Shown piece by piece: positions 1 through 7,213 of a stretch of DNA of 64,000 bases (its first letter is position 1; each line of letters opens with the position of its first letter). A program made the translations under genes and the position numbers. The notes beneath the pieces are model-generated. The model was not told the origin of the DNA. It saw nothing but the letters and a program-made list of their open reading frames with translations, and searched no databases. The stretch is from positions 62,001-126,000 of the forward strand of contig JARGOP010000001.1 in assembly GCA_029233965.1 (NCBI GenBank). The letters are read 5' to 3'. Origin of the DNA: Verrucomicrobiales bacterium (lineage in GTDB: Bacteria > Verrucomicrobiota > Verrucomicrobiia > Verrucomicrobiales > DEV007).

Positions 1-1
1 A

Positions 2-913
2 GCACTCCATCCCTTCTCTGAGGATCTTCCGAAGAATCGACTTGGCCTTGCGAAGTGGCTCGTTGACCCGGCGAATCCGCTGGTGGCGCGAACCTTTGTG
101 AACCGGCTCTGGATGGAAGTGTTCGGTCAGGGGATTGTCACGACGCCGGAAGACTTCGGGACGCAGGGAGAACTCCCTTCGCACCCTCAGTTGCTCGATT
201 GGCTCGCGGTCACCTTTGTCGAGAAGGATCAGTGGTCGCTGAAAAAATCGCTTCGCCGGATTCTTCTTTCCGCTACCTACCGCCAGTCGGTTTCGTTGAA
301 GGATGACTTTGCGAAAACAGATCCACGGAATCAGCTCCTCTGGCGCCACCCGGGGCATCGCATTCACGCAGAAATGATCCGGGACCAGGCCCTTGTCTTC
401 AGCGGCCTTCTGTCCGGGCGGATGTTCGGAGTGCATTCCCGCCCCTACCAGCCGGCCGGAGTCTGGACCAAGACCGCCGGAGCTTCGGAGACCTTTTACA
501 TCCCCTCCGAAGGCGAGGATGCCTACCGGCGCGGTGTTTACACGATTCTGCGGAGGAACAATCCATATCCCAGTTTCGTGAACTTTGATGCCACAGACCG
601 CAGCACCTGCACGTTCAAGCGCGATGTCTCCAATACGCCCCTGCAGGCACTGACTCTTCTCAATGACCCGGTCTACGTTGAGTTCGCGGAGGCCTTTGGA
701 AAACGGATCGCGAGGGAAGGTGGCGAAAGTCTCGACGAAAAACTGGTCTGGGCCTTTCGTATCGCCCTCGCCCGTCATCCGCGCGAACCGGAATTGCAGT
801 TGCTGCACTCCGCCTTCACGTCGGTGCTCGGTGAATCGGCCTCTGAGGATCGAGCCTATTTTGAGGTCGCGACGATTCTTCTCAACCTTCACGAAACGAT
901 CAACCGAAGCTAG
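2..913 (+). CDS. PSD1/DUF1553 domain protein, C-terminal part (5' end outside window)
   Basis: The reading frame is open from base 2, so the gene begins before the window. The visible part starts with PKNRLGLAKWLVDPANP and VARTFVNRLW, the hallmark of the PSD1/DUF1553 C-terminal region found in large exported PVC-group proteins that usually carry an N-terminal planctomycete cytochrome c domain and DUF1549. Further family features are SATYRQS near codon 100 and the conserved SNTPLQALTLLNDP stretch near codon 215. It is followed 36 bases later by a DUF1501 gene, its standard partner. The biochemical role of this pair is not established; a link to polysaccharide or oxidative catabolism in the cell envelope is inferred. 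The GTG at 83 is internal, not a start. Confidence 0.9.
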   Translation, partial: ALHPFSEDLPKNRLGLAKWLVDPANPLVARTFVNRLWMEVFGQGIVTTPEDFGTQGELPSHPQLLDWLAVTFVEKDQWSLKKSLRRILLSATYRQSVSLKDDFAKTDPRNQLLWRHPGHRIHAEMIRDQALVFSGLLSGRMFGVHSRPYQPAGVWTKTAGASETFYIPSEGEDAYRRGVYTILRRNNPYPSFVNFDATDRSTCTFKRDVSNTPLQALTLLNDPVYVEFAEAFGKRIAREGGESLDEKLVWAFRIALARHPREPELQLLHSAFTSVLGESASEDRAYFEVATILLNLHETINRS

Positions 914-949
914 CGGAGGCGCTGGCGCGTACCTTCAACTTTCCACGAC

Positions 950-2347
950 ATGAATCCTTCCTTTCAAGATCTCATGAATCGCCGGAAATTTCTGGCGCGG
1001 GGTGGTGTCGGCGTCGGCGCGCTGGCACTTGGCTCGCTCCTGAAAGATTCGGCGCAGGCTGCTGCGGTGCCGGATGAGTTTCAGCGAATCGCCCCGAAGG
1101 CGAAGAGTGTGATCTTCTTTCATTTCACCGGGGCACCTTCCCATCTCGATCTCTTTGATGACAAGCCGGTCCTGAGAAAATACGACCGTCAGCTTGCTCC
1201 TGAGGAATTGTTTGAAGGAAAGCGCTTCTCGTTCCTTCGCGGCCATCCCAAATTACTCGGGTCGCCCTATCAATTCACAAAACATGGTCAGGGCGGAGTG
1301 GAACTCTCCGAGTTACTTCCGAATCTGGGAACGGTCGCGGACGAGATGTGTGTCATCAAATCGATGCACACGACCGAGTTCAATCACGCGCCGGCGCAGT
1401 TGTTCTTTCACACCGGGTTGAATCGGCAGGGATCCCCTTCGATCGGGTCCTGGACAACTTATGGTCTCGGCAGTGAGTCGGACAACCTGCCCTCATACGT
1501 CGTTTTCATGAAAGGCAATATGCCCGGGGCCGGCGCGAACCTCTGGAAGTCCGGCTATCTCCCGAGCGTTCACCAGGGTGTGCGATTGCGGGGCCGGGGA
1601 GATCCGGTCTTGTATCTGAACAATCCGGAGGGAATCACCCGAGAGGAACGTCGCCGCACTCTCGACAGCATCGAGGCGCTGAACCGGCAGAACTACCGGT
1701 TGGTCGGTGATCCTGAAATTCAGACCCGCATCGAACAGTATGAAATGGCCTACCGGATGCAGGCTTCGGTGCCGGATCTGATCGACCTCTCAAGCGAATC
1801 AGAGGCGACGATGGAGATGTACGGCAGCGGTGAATTCGCCGGGCAGTGCCTCCAGGCACGCCGCCTCGTCGAGCGCGGCGTTCGTTTTGTCGAACTGTTC
1901 CATGGAGACTGGGACACGCACTCCAACCAGAACGGCCGACTTGCCGCCAACTGCAGGGAGGTTGACCAGCCCATTGCGGCCTTGATCAAAGACTTGAAGC
2001 AACGCGGATTGCTGGACCAGACTCTCATCGTCTGGGGGGCCGAGTTCGGCCGGACGCCGATGCTGCAGGGAAGCGAAGAGCCCGAAAAGTGCGGGCGCGA
2101 TCACCAAAAAGACGCCTTCAGCATCTGGATGGCGGGCGGCGGGATCAAAGGCGGCGTGACCTACGGGAAGACGAACGACCTCGGCAATGAAGTCGTCGAA
2201 AATCCCACCGAAGTCCGCGACCTTCACGCCACGATTCTGCATCAGCTAGGAATCGATCACGAGAAATTGACCTATCGATACCAAGGCTTCGACCAACGCC
2301 TCACCGGGGTGGAAGAGGCGACGGTGCTGAAGGATGTACTGCTCTAG
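950..2347 (+). CDS. DUF1501 domain-containing protein, Tat-exported
   Basis: This 465-residue protein begins with a Tat-type signal: NRRKFLARGG (Arg 11-12) followed by a hydrophobic Gly/Ala/Leu stretch. The body matches DUF1501: an FHFTGAPSHLDLFD block near residue 57, the HNxPAQxFFHTG-like region around 150, and WGAEFGRTPM near 360 followed by GRDHQ. The family has a sulfatase/alkaline-phosphatase-like fold, but its substrate is unknown. It lies directly downstream of the PSD1/DUF1553 gene, the usual arrangement in Verrucomicrobiota and Planctomycetota, so the two are probably cotranscribed and work together in the periplasm. The 3' end is convergent with the next gene, with only 17 bases between them. 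Confidence 0.93.
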   Translation: MNPSFQDLMNRRKFLARGGVGVGALALGSLLKDSAQAAAVPDEFQRIAPKAKSVIFFHFTGAPSHLDLFDDKPVLRKYDRQLAPEELFEGKRFSFLRGHPKLLGSPYQFTKHGQGGVELSELLPNLGTVADEMCVIKSMHTTEFNHAPAQLFFHTGLNRQGSPSIGSWTTYGLGSESDNLPSYVVFMKGNMPGAGANLWKSGYLPSVHQGVRLRGRGDPVLYLNNPEGITREERRRTLDSIEALNRQNYRLVGDPEIQTRIEQYEMAYRMQASVPDLIDLSSESEATMEMYGSGEFAGQCLQARRLVERGVRFVELFHGDWDTHSNQNGRLAANCREVDQPIAALIKDLKQRGLLDQTLIVWGAEFGRTPMLQGSEEPEKCGRDHQKDAFSIWMAGGGIKGGVTYGKTNDLGNEVVENPTEVRDLHATILHQLGIDHEKLTYRYQGFDQRLTGVEEATVLKDVLL

Positions 2348-2364
2348 CCCCTGGCACGTCGGGG

Positions 2365-3609
2365 TTACCCCCGAATGGCATAGAGTGTCGTTCCCGAACG
2401 GATCAGGAGCTGTCCGCCTGTCGGGGTGATGGTGGCGCGGAAGGTCTCGTCTTTCGCCCTGTCGCCGAGGGAATTGACTGACACGATATCCAGTTCCTTC
2501 CCGGGACGAATCACGACGACGTCGCCGCCTTTTACCGTCTGCAGGTAAATCAATCCGTTGGCGACCAGCGGAGCGGCGGCGATTTCGACGGCACCGGGGT
2601 CGACAAGTCGTTCCGTGTAAAAAGCTTTACCGGTTTCGGCATCGTAGCAGGTCGCGATCCCGCTCATGCTGGTGACGAAGAGATACCCGTCAACGACGAC
2701 AGGCGATGGGAGGTCGCGTCCCCCTTTGCGAGAGGAGTTCCAGAGTCGATGAGAGCTGGTCACGTTTCCGGAACCGCCGGGTTTCACGCAGTAGGTGTCC
2801 CCCGGCTTGCCGTTGACGACGAACAGCTTGCCGTCGGCGTAATCAGGCATGGGCGCGCCGCGACCGTTAAAGCCCTCGCAGAACCATAATTCCTTGCCGC
2901 TTTCCGGGTCGTAGCCGCGAACTCCGAACTCTCCGTTGAGGACGAGTTCCTTTCTCTCGCCGGTATCGATCAGAACCGGAGTACTCCATCCTCCCCGGGG
3001 TTTCTCCTCACGCGGCGTGCTCCAGACCGTCGTGCCGTCTTCGATATTCAGCGCGACGAGTCGGGATTCTCCCATCGAATCGCAGTTCTGGATGACCTTG
3101 CCGTCCATGATGATCGGAGAAGCGGCGATTCCCCAGGATCCGGCAAAAATACCGAGATCGACAGACCAGCGCTTTTCTCCCGAGGTTGTGAAGCAGTGAA
3201 TTCCAGCCGGTCCGAAAAAAGCGACGACGTTCTTCCCGTCGGTCGCGCAGCTGGGGGTGGCGCGGCTGTTCATAGCATGAATTTCCTCGGGGGAGTCACT
3301 CGCAACCGTCTCGCTCCAGAGAGGGCTTCCATCCTTTTTTGAGTAAGCCATGACATACCGTTCCGTTCCGTCATCAGAGGCACCGGTGAGGAAAATCTGA
3401 TCGCCCCAGACGACCGGAGAAGACTGCCCGGTTCCCTGCAGGTCCGCTTTCCAGATAATCTTCGACGGGTCCCATGATTTGGGAACGTTGGTGGCATCCG
3501 TGTGTCCCCGTCCGGTGGGGCCGCGGAACTGCGGCCAGTTGTCATCGGCAAAAAGGTCGCCGGTGAGGGCACAGGTGAGAACGAGAGCAAGGATACGGTG
3601 GGTTTTCAT
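2365..3609 (-). CDS. Exported PQQ-type beta-propeller protein
   Basis: This 414-residue protein has a signal peptide (about 1-21, ending LFA before DDNWPQFRGP). NWPQFRGPTGRG is the typical start of secreted PQQ-repeat proteins in PVC bacteria. Propeller blades are visible as repeated GxxxWxxxL/DxxTGxxxW strands: DGSPLWSETV, EDGTTVWSTP, ESGKELWFCE and ETGKAFYTER. The fold is BamB/quinoprotein-like; no PQQ-ligand set can be confirmed by eye, so enzymatic activity is not claimed. Its start overlaps the stop of the upstream methyltransferase gene by four bases (3606-3609), which indicates cotranscription and translational coupling. Confidence 0.88.
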   Translation of the reverse strand: MKTHRILALVLTCALTGDLFADDNWPQFRGPTGRGHTDATNVPKSWDPSKIIWKADLQGTGQSSPVVWGDQIFLTGASDDGTERYVMAYSKKDGSPLWSETVASDSPEEIHAMNSRATPSCATDGKNVVAFFGPAGIHCFTTSGEKRWSVDLGIFAGSWGIAASPIIMDGKVIQNCDSMGESRLVALNIEDGTTVWSTPREEKPRGGWSTPVLIDTGERKELVLNGEFGVRGYDPESGKELWFCEGFNGRGAPMPDYADGKLFVVNGKPGDTYCVKPGGSGNVTSSHRLWNSSRKGGRDLPSPVVVDGYLFVTSMSGIATCYDAETGKAFYTERLVDPGAVEIAAAPLVANGLIYLQTVKGGDVVVIRPGKELDIVSVNSLGDRAKDETFRATITPTGGQLLIRSGTTLYAIRG

Positions 3610-4325
3610 GGATTATTGGAAGGTTTCCGGTAAACGAGGAAATGCTGGATGGGAAGAAAGTCACGGACTTCAACAAACTCCATCCCGACGGCTTTCATTT
3701 CGGCGGTGACTTGTTTGATCGTCATCTTGTGCAGCGGTTTGATTGGCACCGAGGGATCTTCGCCGCGGTATTCGAGAAAGACGATCCGTCCGCCCGGCTT
3801 TAACCCTTCGACGATGGATTCCGCCATCTCGCGGGGATAGGAAAACTCGTGGTAGGCATCGACCATAATCGCGAGATCGACAGTCGCGGCTTCCAGTTTT
3901 GTGTCCTCGATCGTACCCAGATGGGTTTCGATATTCCCGACCTTCTTCAACTTTTTCTTGGCCTCGATGAAGTCGAGCATCTCCTGTTGAATATCGACCG
4001 CAACGACTTTCCCCTCAGGGACGAGAGGTGCGAGGAGAAAGGAAAAGTAGCCGGACCCCGCCCCGATATCTGCGACGACCGCATCGGGGGCGAGTTCGAG
4101 GTTTTCAATCACAAGCGAGGGCTTTTCCTCGCCTTCCCGATCGCGACGCTCAAGCCATCCAATTGCATGCTGGCTCACGACCTGAGAGATTTCGCGCCCC
4201 ATGTAGACTTTGCCGATGCCGTCCCGGGAAGGCTCCTTCGTCGAATAATGCGCTGCCTCGTCAGCGTGGCTGAAGTGACCGGTGGCGAGAATGCTGAGAC
4301 ACAGGAGGGCGAAAATTCGAAGCAT
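3606..4325 (-). CDS. Class I SAM-dependent methyltransferase with signal peptide
   Basis: This 239-residue protein has a Rossmann methyltransferase core: motif I VADIGAGSGYF (about 83-93), an acidic residue closing strand 2 in VVAVDIQQEM, and DLAIMVDAYHEF as the motif IV region. The chosen ATG at 4325 gives a clean signal peptide (MLRIFALLCLSILATGHFSHA, up to residue 21). A longer upstream reading frame exists, but it adds 120 low-complexity residues and runs across the divergent gene start at 4450. An exported SAM methyltransferase is odd because SAM is cytoplasmic, although signal-bearing members of this predicted-methyltransferase family are known. It is the first gene of a two-gene operon with the PQQ propeller. 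Confidence 0.85.
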   Translation of the reverse strand: MLRIFALLCLSILATGHFSHADEAAHYSTKEPSRDGIGKVYMGREISQVVSQHAIGWLERRDREGEEKPSLVIENLELAPDAVVADIGAGSGYFSFLLAPLVPEGKVVAVDIQQEMLDFIEAKKKLKKVGNIETHLGTIEDTKLEAATVDLAIMVDAYHEFSYPREMAESIVEGLKPGGRIVFLEYRGEDPSVPIKPLHKMTIKQVTAEMKAVGMEFVEVRDFLPIQHFLVYRKPSNNP

Positions 4326-4449
4326 GGGGAAAAGATGATCGAAGGCGATGAAAAACAAAAGACGGAATGTGCCCCATTTGCGCATCTTGGAGTGCGCTCT
4401 TTTGAGCATTGCCTGAATGTCTCGAAAGGCGTAACGTTGCTCCAGATTT

Positions 4450-5790
4450 ATGGGTGAAGAAGACGATTCAAAGAAACAGCACGTGATTTTCGGGAGCGCC
4501 GGGATGGCCGCGTCCGGAATGATGCCGGGCGCGAAGACGAAGCCGAAGCCGAAAGAGAAGCCGGTCGAGCCCGAAGTCGATTTAGAGCCGGCGGTTGATT
4601 TCGAGGAAGAGTCTGCGGGAATCGGGGCGGAAGCGGAGGAGGTCATTGCGGAAGCCCCTTCCCTGCCTGAACCACCTCCATTCACCGATCTGAAAGCAGC
4701 TGTGGTCGGACAATCCGGCGCCGGAGACTTTGGTCACGGACTGGACACGGTCTTCCAGCGTCTCGATGGAGTTCGTCTTTTTGCGCTGGCCGATCTCAAT
4801 GCGGAAACGGTTGATGATTCTACGGTGCACGCAGGTGCTCCGGCTGGATGCAGTGACTTTGCGGAGATGCTGGAGAAGGAATCGCCGGATCTCGTCTGCA
4901 TCGCCTCGCTCCACACCGAGAAGCGGTTTGAGCAGATCAAGGCCGCTCTGGAAGCCGGGAGTCATGTCTTGAGTGAAGCCCCCCTCGCGAGGACCCTCAG
5001 GGAGTCGGACGAGTTGCTGTCTCTAGCAAAATCATCGGACCGGAAACTGGCGGTGCGTCATCCCATGCGGGTCGATCCCTATTTGATGCGTTTTCATGCC
5101 GAAAGGGAGAGTCTCATCGGGGAGCTTTGTCAGATTCGTGTCTGGGGTGCGTGTGATGAATCCGCCGGAGGTGAAGATATGCTGCGGAACGGAATGCCTC
5201 TCTTTGATCTCGTGCGCTGGTTTGCCGGGGAGGTCAGCTATTGCACCGCGAGTATTTCCAAAGGTGGCATCGCTGCGATCGCGGAAGATTTCCACGAGTC
5301 CGAAGCGGGAGATTTCGGACCTCTCCTCGGTGACACAATTCATGCCGAGTTCGAAATGGATTCCGGTGTTCGTGTTTCCTTTGTCTCCGATCAGAAGTTT
5401 CAGTCCATTCTTGGACCCTCCGGGATTGAGTTCGTCGGGACGAAATCGAAAATGTGTCTCACCGCAGGGGCGCCGGTGACGATGTCCTACCTGATCAATC
5501 CTGATCCATACTCGGCGACGAGAACCGAAACCTGGGAGCACTGGCCGAAGATCAATGGAGACTACCACGCCCCGGTCGATCATCTCACGGGGAACGACGC
5601 AGCCAACCGTCTCGTCGTGAAGGACTGGCTTGCAGCGTCGGCACAGGGGGCTGAGCCGACCTGCTCCGGAAGCAACGCCGCAAAAGCTCTTGAGATGGCG
5701 CACGGGATCTGGCAGGCCGGGGTGACGATGAAGCGCGCTTACTTCCCGCTCGCAAATCGCCTCCACCCCTTGAGCGAAGAATCTCAGTAA
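4450..5790 (+). CDS. Gfo/Idh/MocA-like oxidoreductase with altered catalytic motifs
   Basis: This 446-residue protein has a Rossmann start AAVVGQSGAGDFGHG (about 83-97) and the general Gfo/Idh/MocA layout. Two signature positions are changed. The EKP motif after the fifth strand reads EAP (E176-A177-P178), losing the usual lysine. The GxHxxD motif of the substrate domain reads GMPLFD (248-253), with proline in place of histidine. An 80-residue N-terminal extension rich in Lys/Pro and then Glu/Ala (PKPKEKPVEPEVDLEP) precedes the Rossmann domain. The protein has no signal peptide. It is divergent from the methyltransferase with 124 bases between them. Family membership is clear; NAD(P)-dependent catalysis is doubtful, so it may be a binding or regulatory paralogue. 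Confidence 0.85.
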   Translation: MGEEDDSKKQHVIFGSAGMAASGMMPGAKTKPKPKEKPVEPEVDLEPAVDFEEESAGIGAEAEEVIAEAPSLPEPPPFTDLKAAVVGQSGAGDFGHGLDTVFQRLDGVRLFALADLNAETVDDSTVHAGAPAGCSDFAEMLEKESPDLVCIASLHTEKRFEQIKAALEAGSHVLSEAPLARTLRESDELLSLAKSSDRKLAVRHPMRVDPYLMRFHAERESLIGELCQIRVWGACDESAGGEDMLRNGMPLFDLVRWFAGEVSYCTASISKGGIAAIAEDFHESEAGDFGPLLGDTIHAEFEMDSGVRVSFVSDQKFQSILGPSGIEFVGTKSKMCLTAGAPVTMSYLINPDPYSATRTETWEHWPKINGDYHAPVDHLTGNDAANRLVVKDWLAASAQGAEPTCSGSNAAKALEMAHGIWQAGVTMKRAYFPLANRLHPLSEESQ

Positions 5791-5826
5791 TTTGGCAGTT
5801 GAGTGGCGGAAGTCTTTTCGCTTTCA

Positions 5827-5854
5827 TGGCCGCCGGAGCCTATGGCCACGCTAC
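5827..5854 (-). repeat. Possible GTAG-headed REP-like palindrome
   Basis: On the minus strand this reads GTAG, then CG, an arm TGGCC, a 12-base loop, and the arm GGCCA. It lies in the 110-base gap between the oxidoreductase and the MFS gene. A second small hairpin, GCCAC/GTGGC (5845-5863), overlaps it. The similarity to the GTAG-headed repeats near 58.5-62.4 kb is limited to the head and a short stem, so family membership is uncertain. It could equally act as a transcription stop after the oxidoreductase gene. Confidence 0.3.
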
Positions 5855-5900
5855 TGCTGTGGCCTGAGCGGAGAGTTGGTGAAGAAACAGGAACCGGTCC

Positions 5901-7127
5901 ATGAAACAGCGTAAGCCGGCTCTTATTTTCATCTTCATCACGCTATTTCTCGATATTCTCGGGATCGGTCTCATTGTGCCGATCCTCCCCCGGCTCATTG
6001 AGCATCTGGGTGACGGGCGGGTCGATTCAGCCTCCTTTGTCTATGGATGGCTGGTCGGGCTCTACTCGCTGATGCAGTTCATCTTCGCGCCGATCATCGG
6101 AAGTCTTTCGGATCGTTTCGGGCGCCGCCCCGTGATTCTGCTCTCTCTCTTTGGAACCGGTCTGGATTATTTTCTCCTCGCCTGGGCTCCTTCACTGGCC
6201 TGGTTCTTCGTCGGACGCCTCATCTCCGGGATCACCGGCGCGAACTACTCGGCGGCCGCGGCCTATGTGGCCGACGTGAGCCCGCCGGAAAAGCGGTCCG
6301 CCAATTTCGGGATCATCGGGGCTGCATTCGGACTCGGGTTCATTTTCGGGCCGGCCCTCGGAGGATGGCTCGGGAATTACGGCTTGCGCGTGCCTTTCAT
6401 TGTCGCCGGTATCTTGACGCTCGTGAACTGGCTCTACGGCTTCCTCATTCTGCCCGAATCCCTGAAAAAGGAAAACGCCCGCAAATTTGATCTCGAGCGG
6501 GCCAATCCCATCGGAGCCCTGCTGGAACTGAAGCGGCAACCGCTCATTCTTGGACTTTCATGCAGCTACTTCATCAGCAGCATTGCGCACCAGGTCTATC
6601 CCAGCATCTGGGTACTTTACACGGCCTTTCGCTACCAGTGGGACACAAAGCAGACGGGCCTTTCCCTGGCGCTCGTCGGTCTCATGGCGGCGATCGTGCA
6701 GGGAGGTCTGGCCCGATATATCATTCCCAAAATCGGTGAGAGGAACTCCGCCGTGGGCGGATTGACCGTCATGGCGCTGGCTCTGACCGGATACAGCCTC
6801 GCGACTGAGGGCTGGATGGTCTATGTCATCATCGTCTTCGGCTCGCTCTCCGGAGTCGCTGTTCCGGCGATTCAGGGGATGGTTTCCAGGTCGGTCGGTG
6901 ACAACGAACAGGGCGCGATTCAGGGGTCGCTCACGAGTCTGCAAAGTGTGGCCGGCTTCGTCGGGCCGCTCATCGCGACTTCGATCTTCGGGTTTTTCAT
7001 CAGCGAAAGAGCCCCCTTTGTCCTTCCCGGGGCCTCTTTCTACTTCAGTGCCGGGCTCAGTCTGATCGCAGCCGTTCTTGCGGCGGTGAGTTTTCGGGAC
7101 GCCTCCCGCCGGAGTCCGGCTCGATAG
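5901..7127 (+). CDS. Tet-type (DHA1) MFS transporter
   Basis: This 408-residue protein has twelve predicted membrane helices. It opens with LIFIFITLFLDILGIGLIVPILP, the antiporter-type helix 1 of TetA(TCR)-like proteins. Motif A is present after helix 2 (GSLSDRFGRRPV, near residue 70), and the helix 5 region contains GAAFGLGFIFGPALGG, the motif C of drug/H+ antiporters. It probably exports small amphiphilic compounds from the cytoplasm using the proton gradient; the substrate cannot be read from sequence, and family resemblance to tetracycline pumps does not prove resistance. The gene stands alone between the oxidoreductase and the glucosidase. Confidence 0.88.
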   Translation: MKQRKPALIFIFITLFLDILGIGLIVPILPRLIEHLGDGRVDSASFVYGWLVGLYSLMQFIFAPIIGSLSDRFGRRPVILLSLFGTGLDYFLLAWAPSLAWFFVGRLISGITGANYSAAAAYVADVSPPEKRSANFGIIGAAFGLGFIFGPALGGWLGNYGLRVPFIVAGILTLVNWLYGFLILPESLKKENARKFDLERANPIGALLELKRQPLILGLSCSYFISSIAHQVYPSIWVLYTAFRYQWDTKQTGLSLALVGLMAAIVQGGLARYIIPKIGERNSAVGGLTVMALALTGYSLATEGWMVYVIIVFGSLSGVAVPAIQGMVSRSVGDNEQGAIQGSLTSLQSVAGFVGPLIATSIFGFFISERAPFVLPGASFYFSAGLSLIAAVLAAVSFRDASRRSPAR

Positions 7128-7141
7128 ACCGCCGAGCCTTC

Positions 7142-7157
7142 TGCCTGGCATCAGGCA
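7142..7157. terminator. Short hairpin after MFS gene
   Basis: TGCCTG and CAGGCA form a six-base stem around GCAT, 14 bases after the transporter stop codon. No T-tract follows on the plus strand, so this is at most a weak terminator. Confidence 0.25.
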
Positions 7158-7213
7158 TGCTATAGTAATCAATCCAGCAGCTTGATTCGTAACGGGTCAC
7201 GATTGTTTCTCCC

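Noticed and set aside
4387-4410. GCTC TTTT GAGC hairpin with GGAGTGCG in the divergent gap before the oxidoreductase gene
   Set aside because: The stem is only four bases and it lacks the rest of the GGAG-family pattern, so chance is the simpler explanation.
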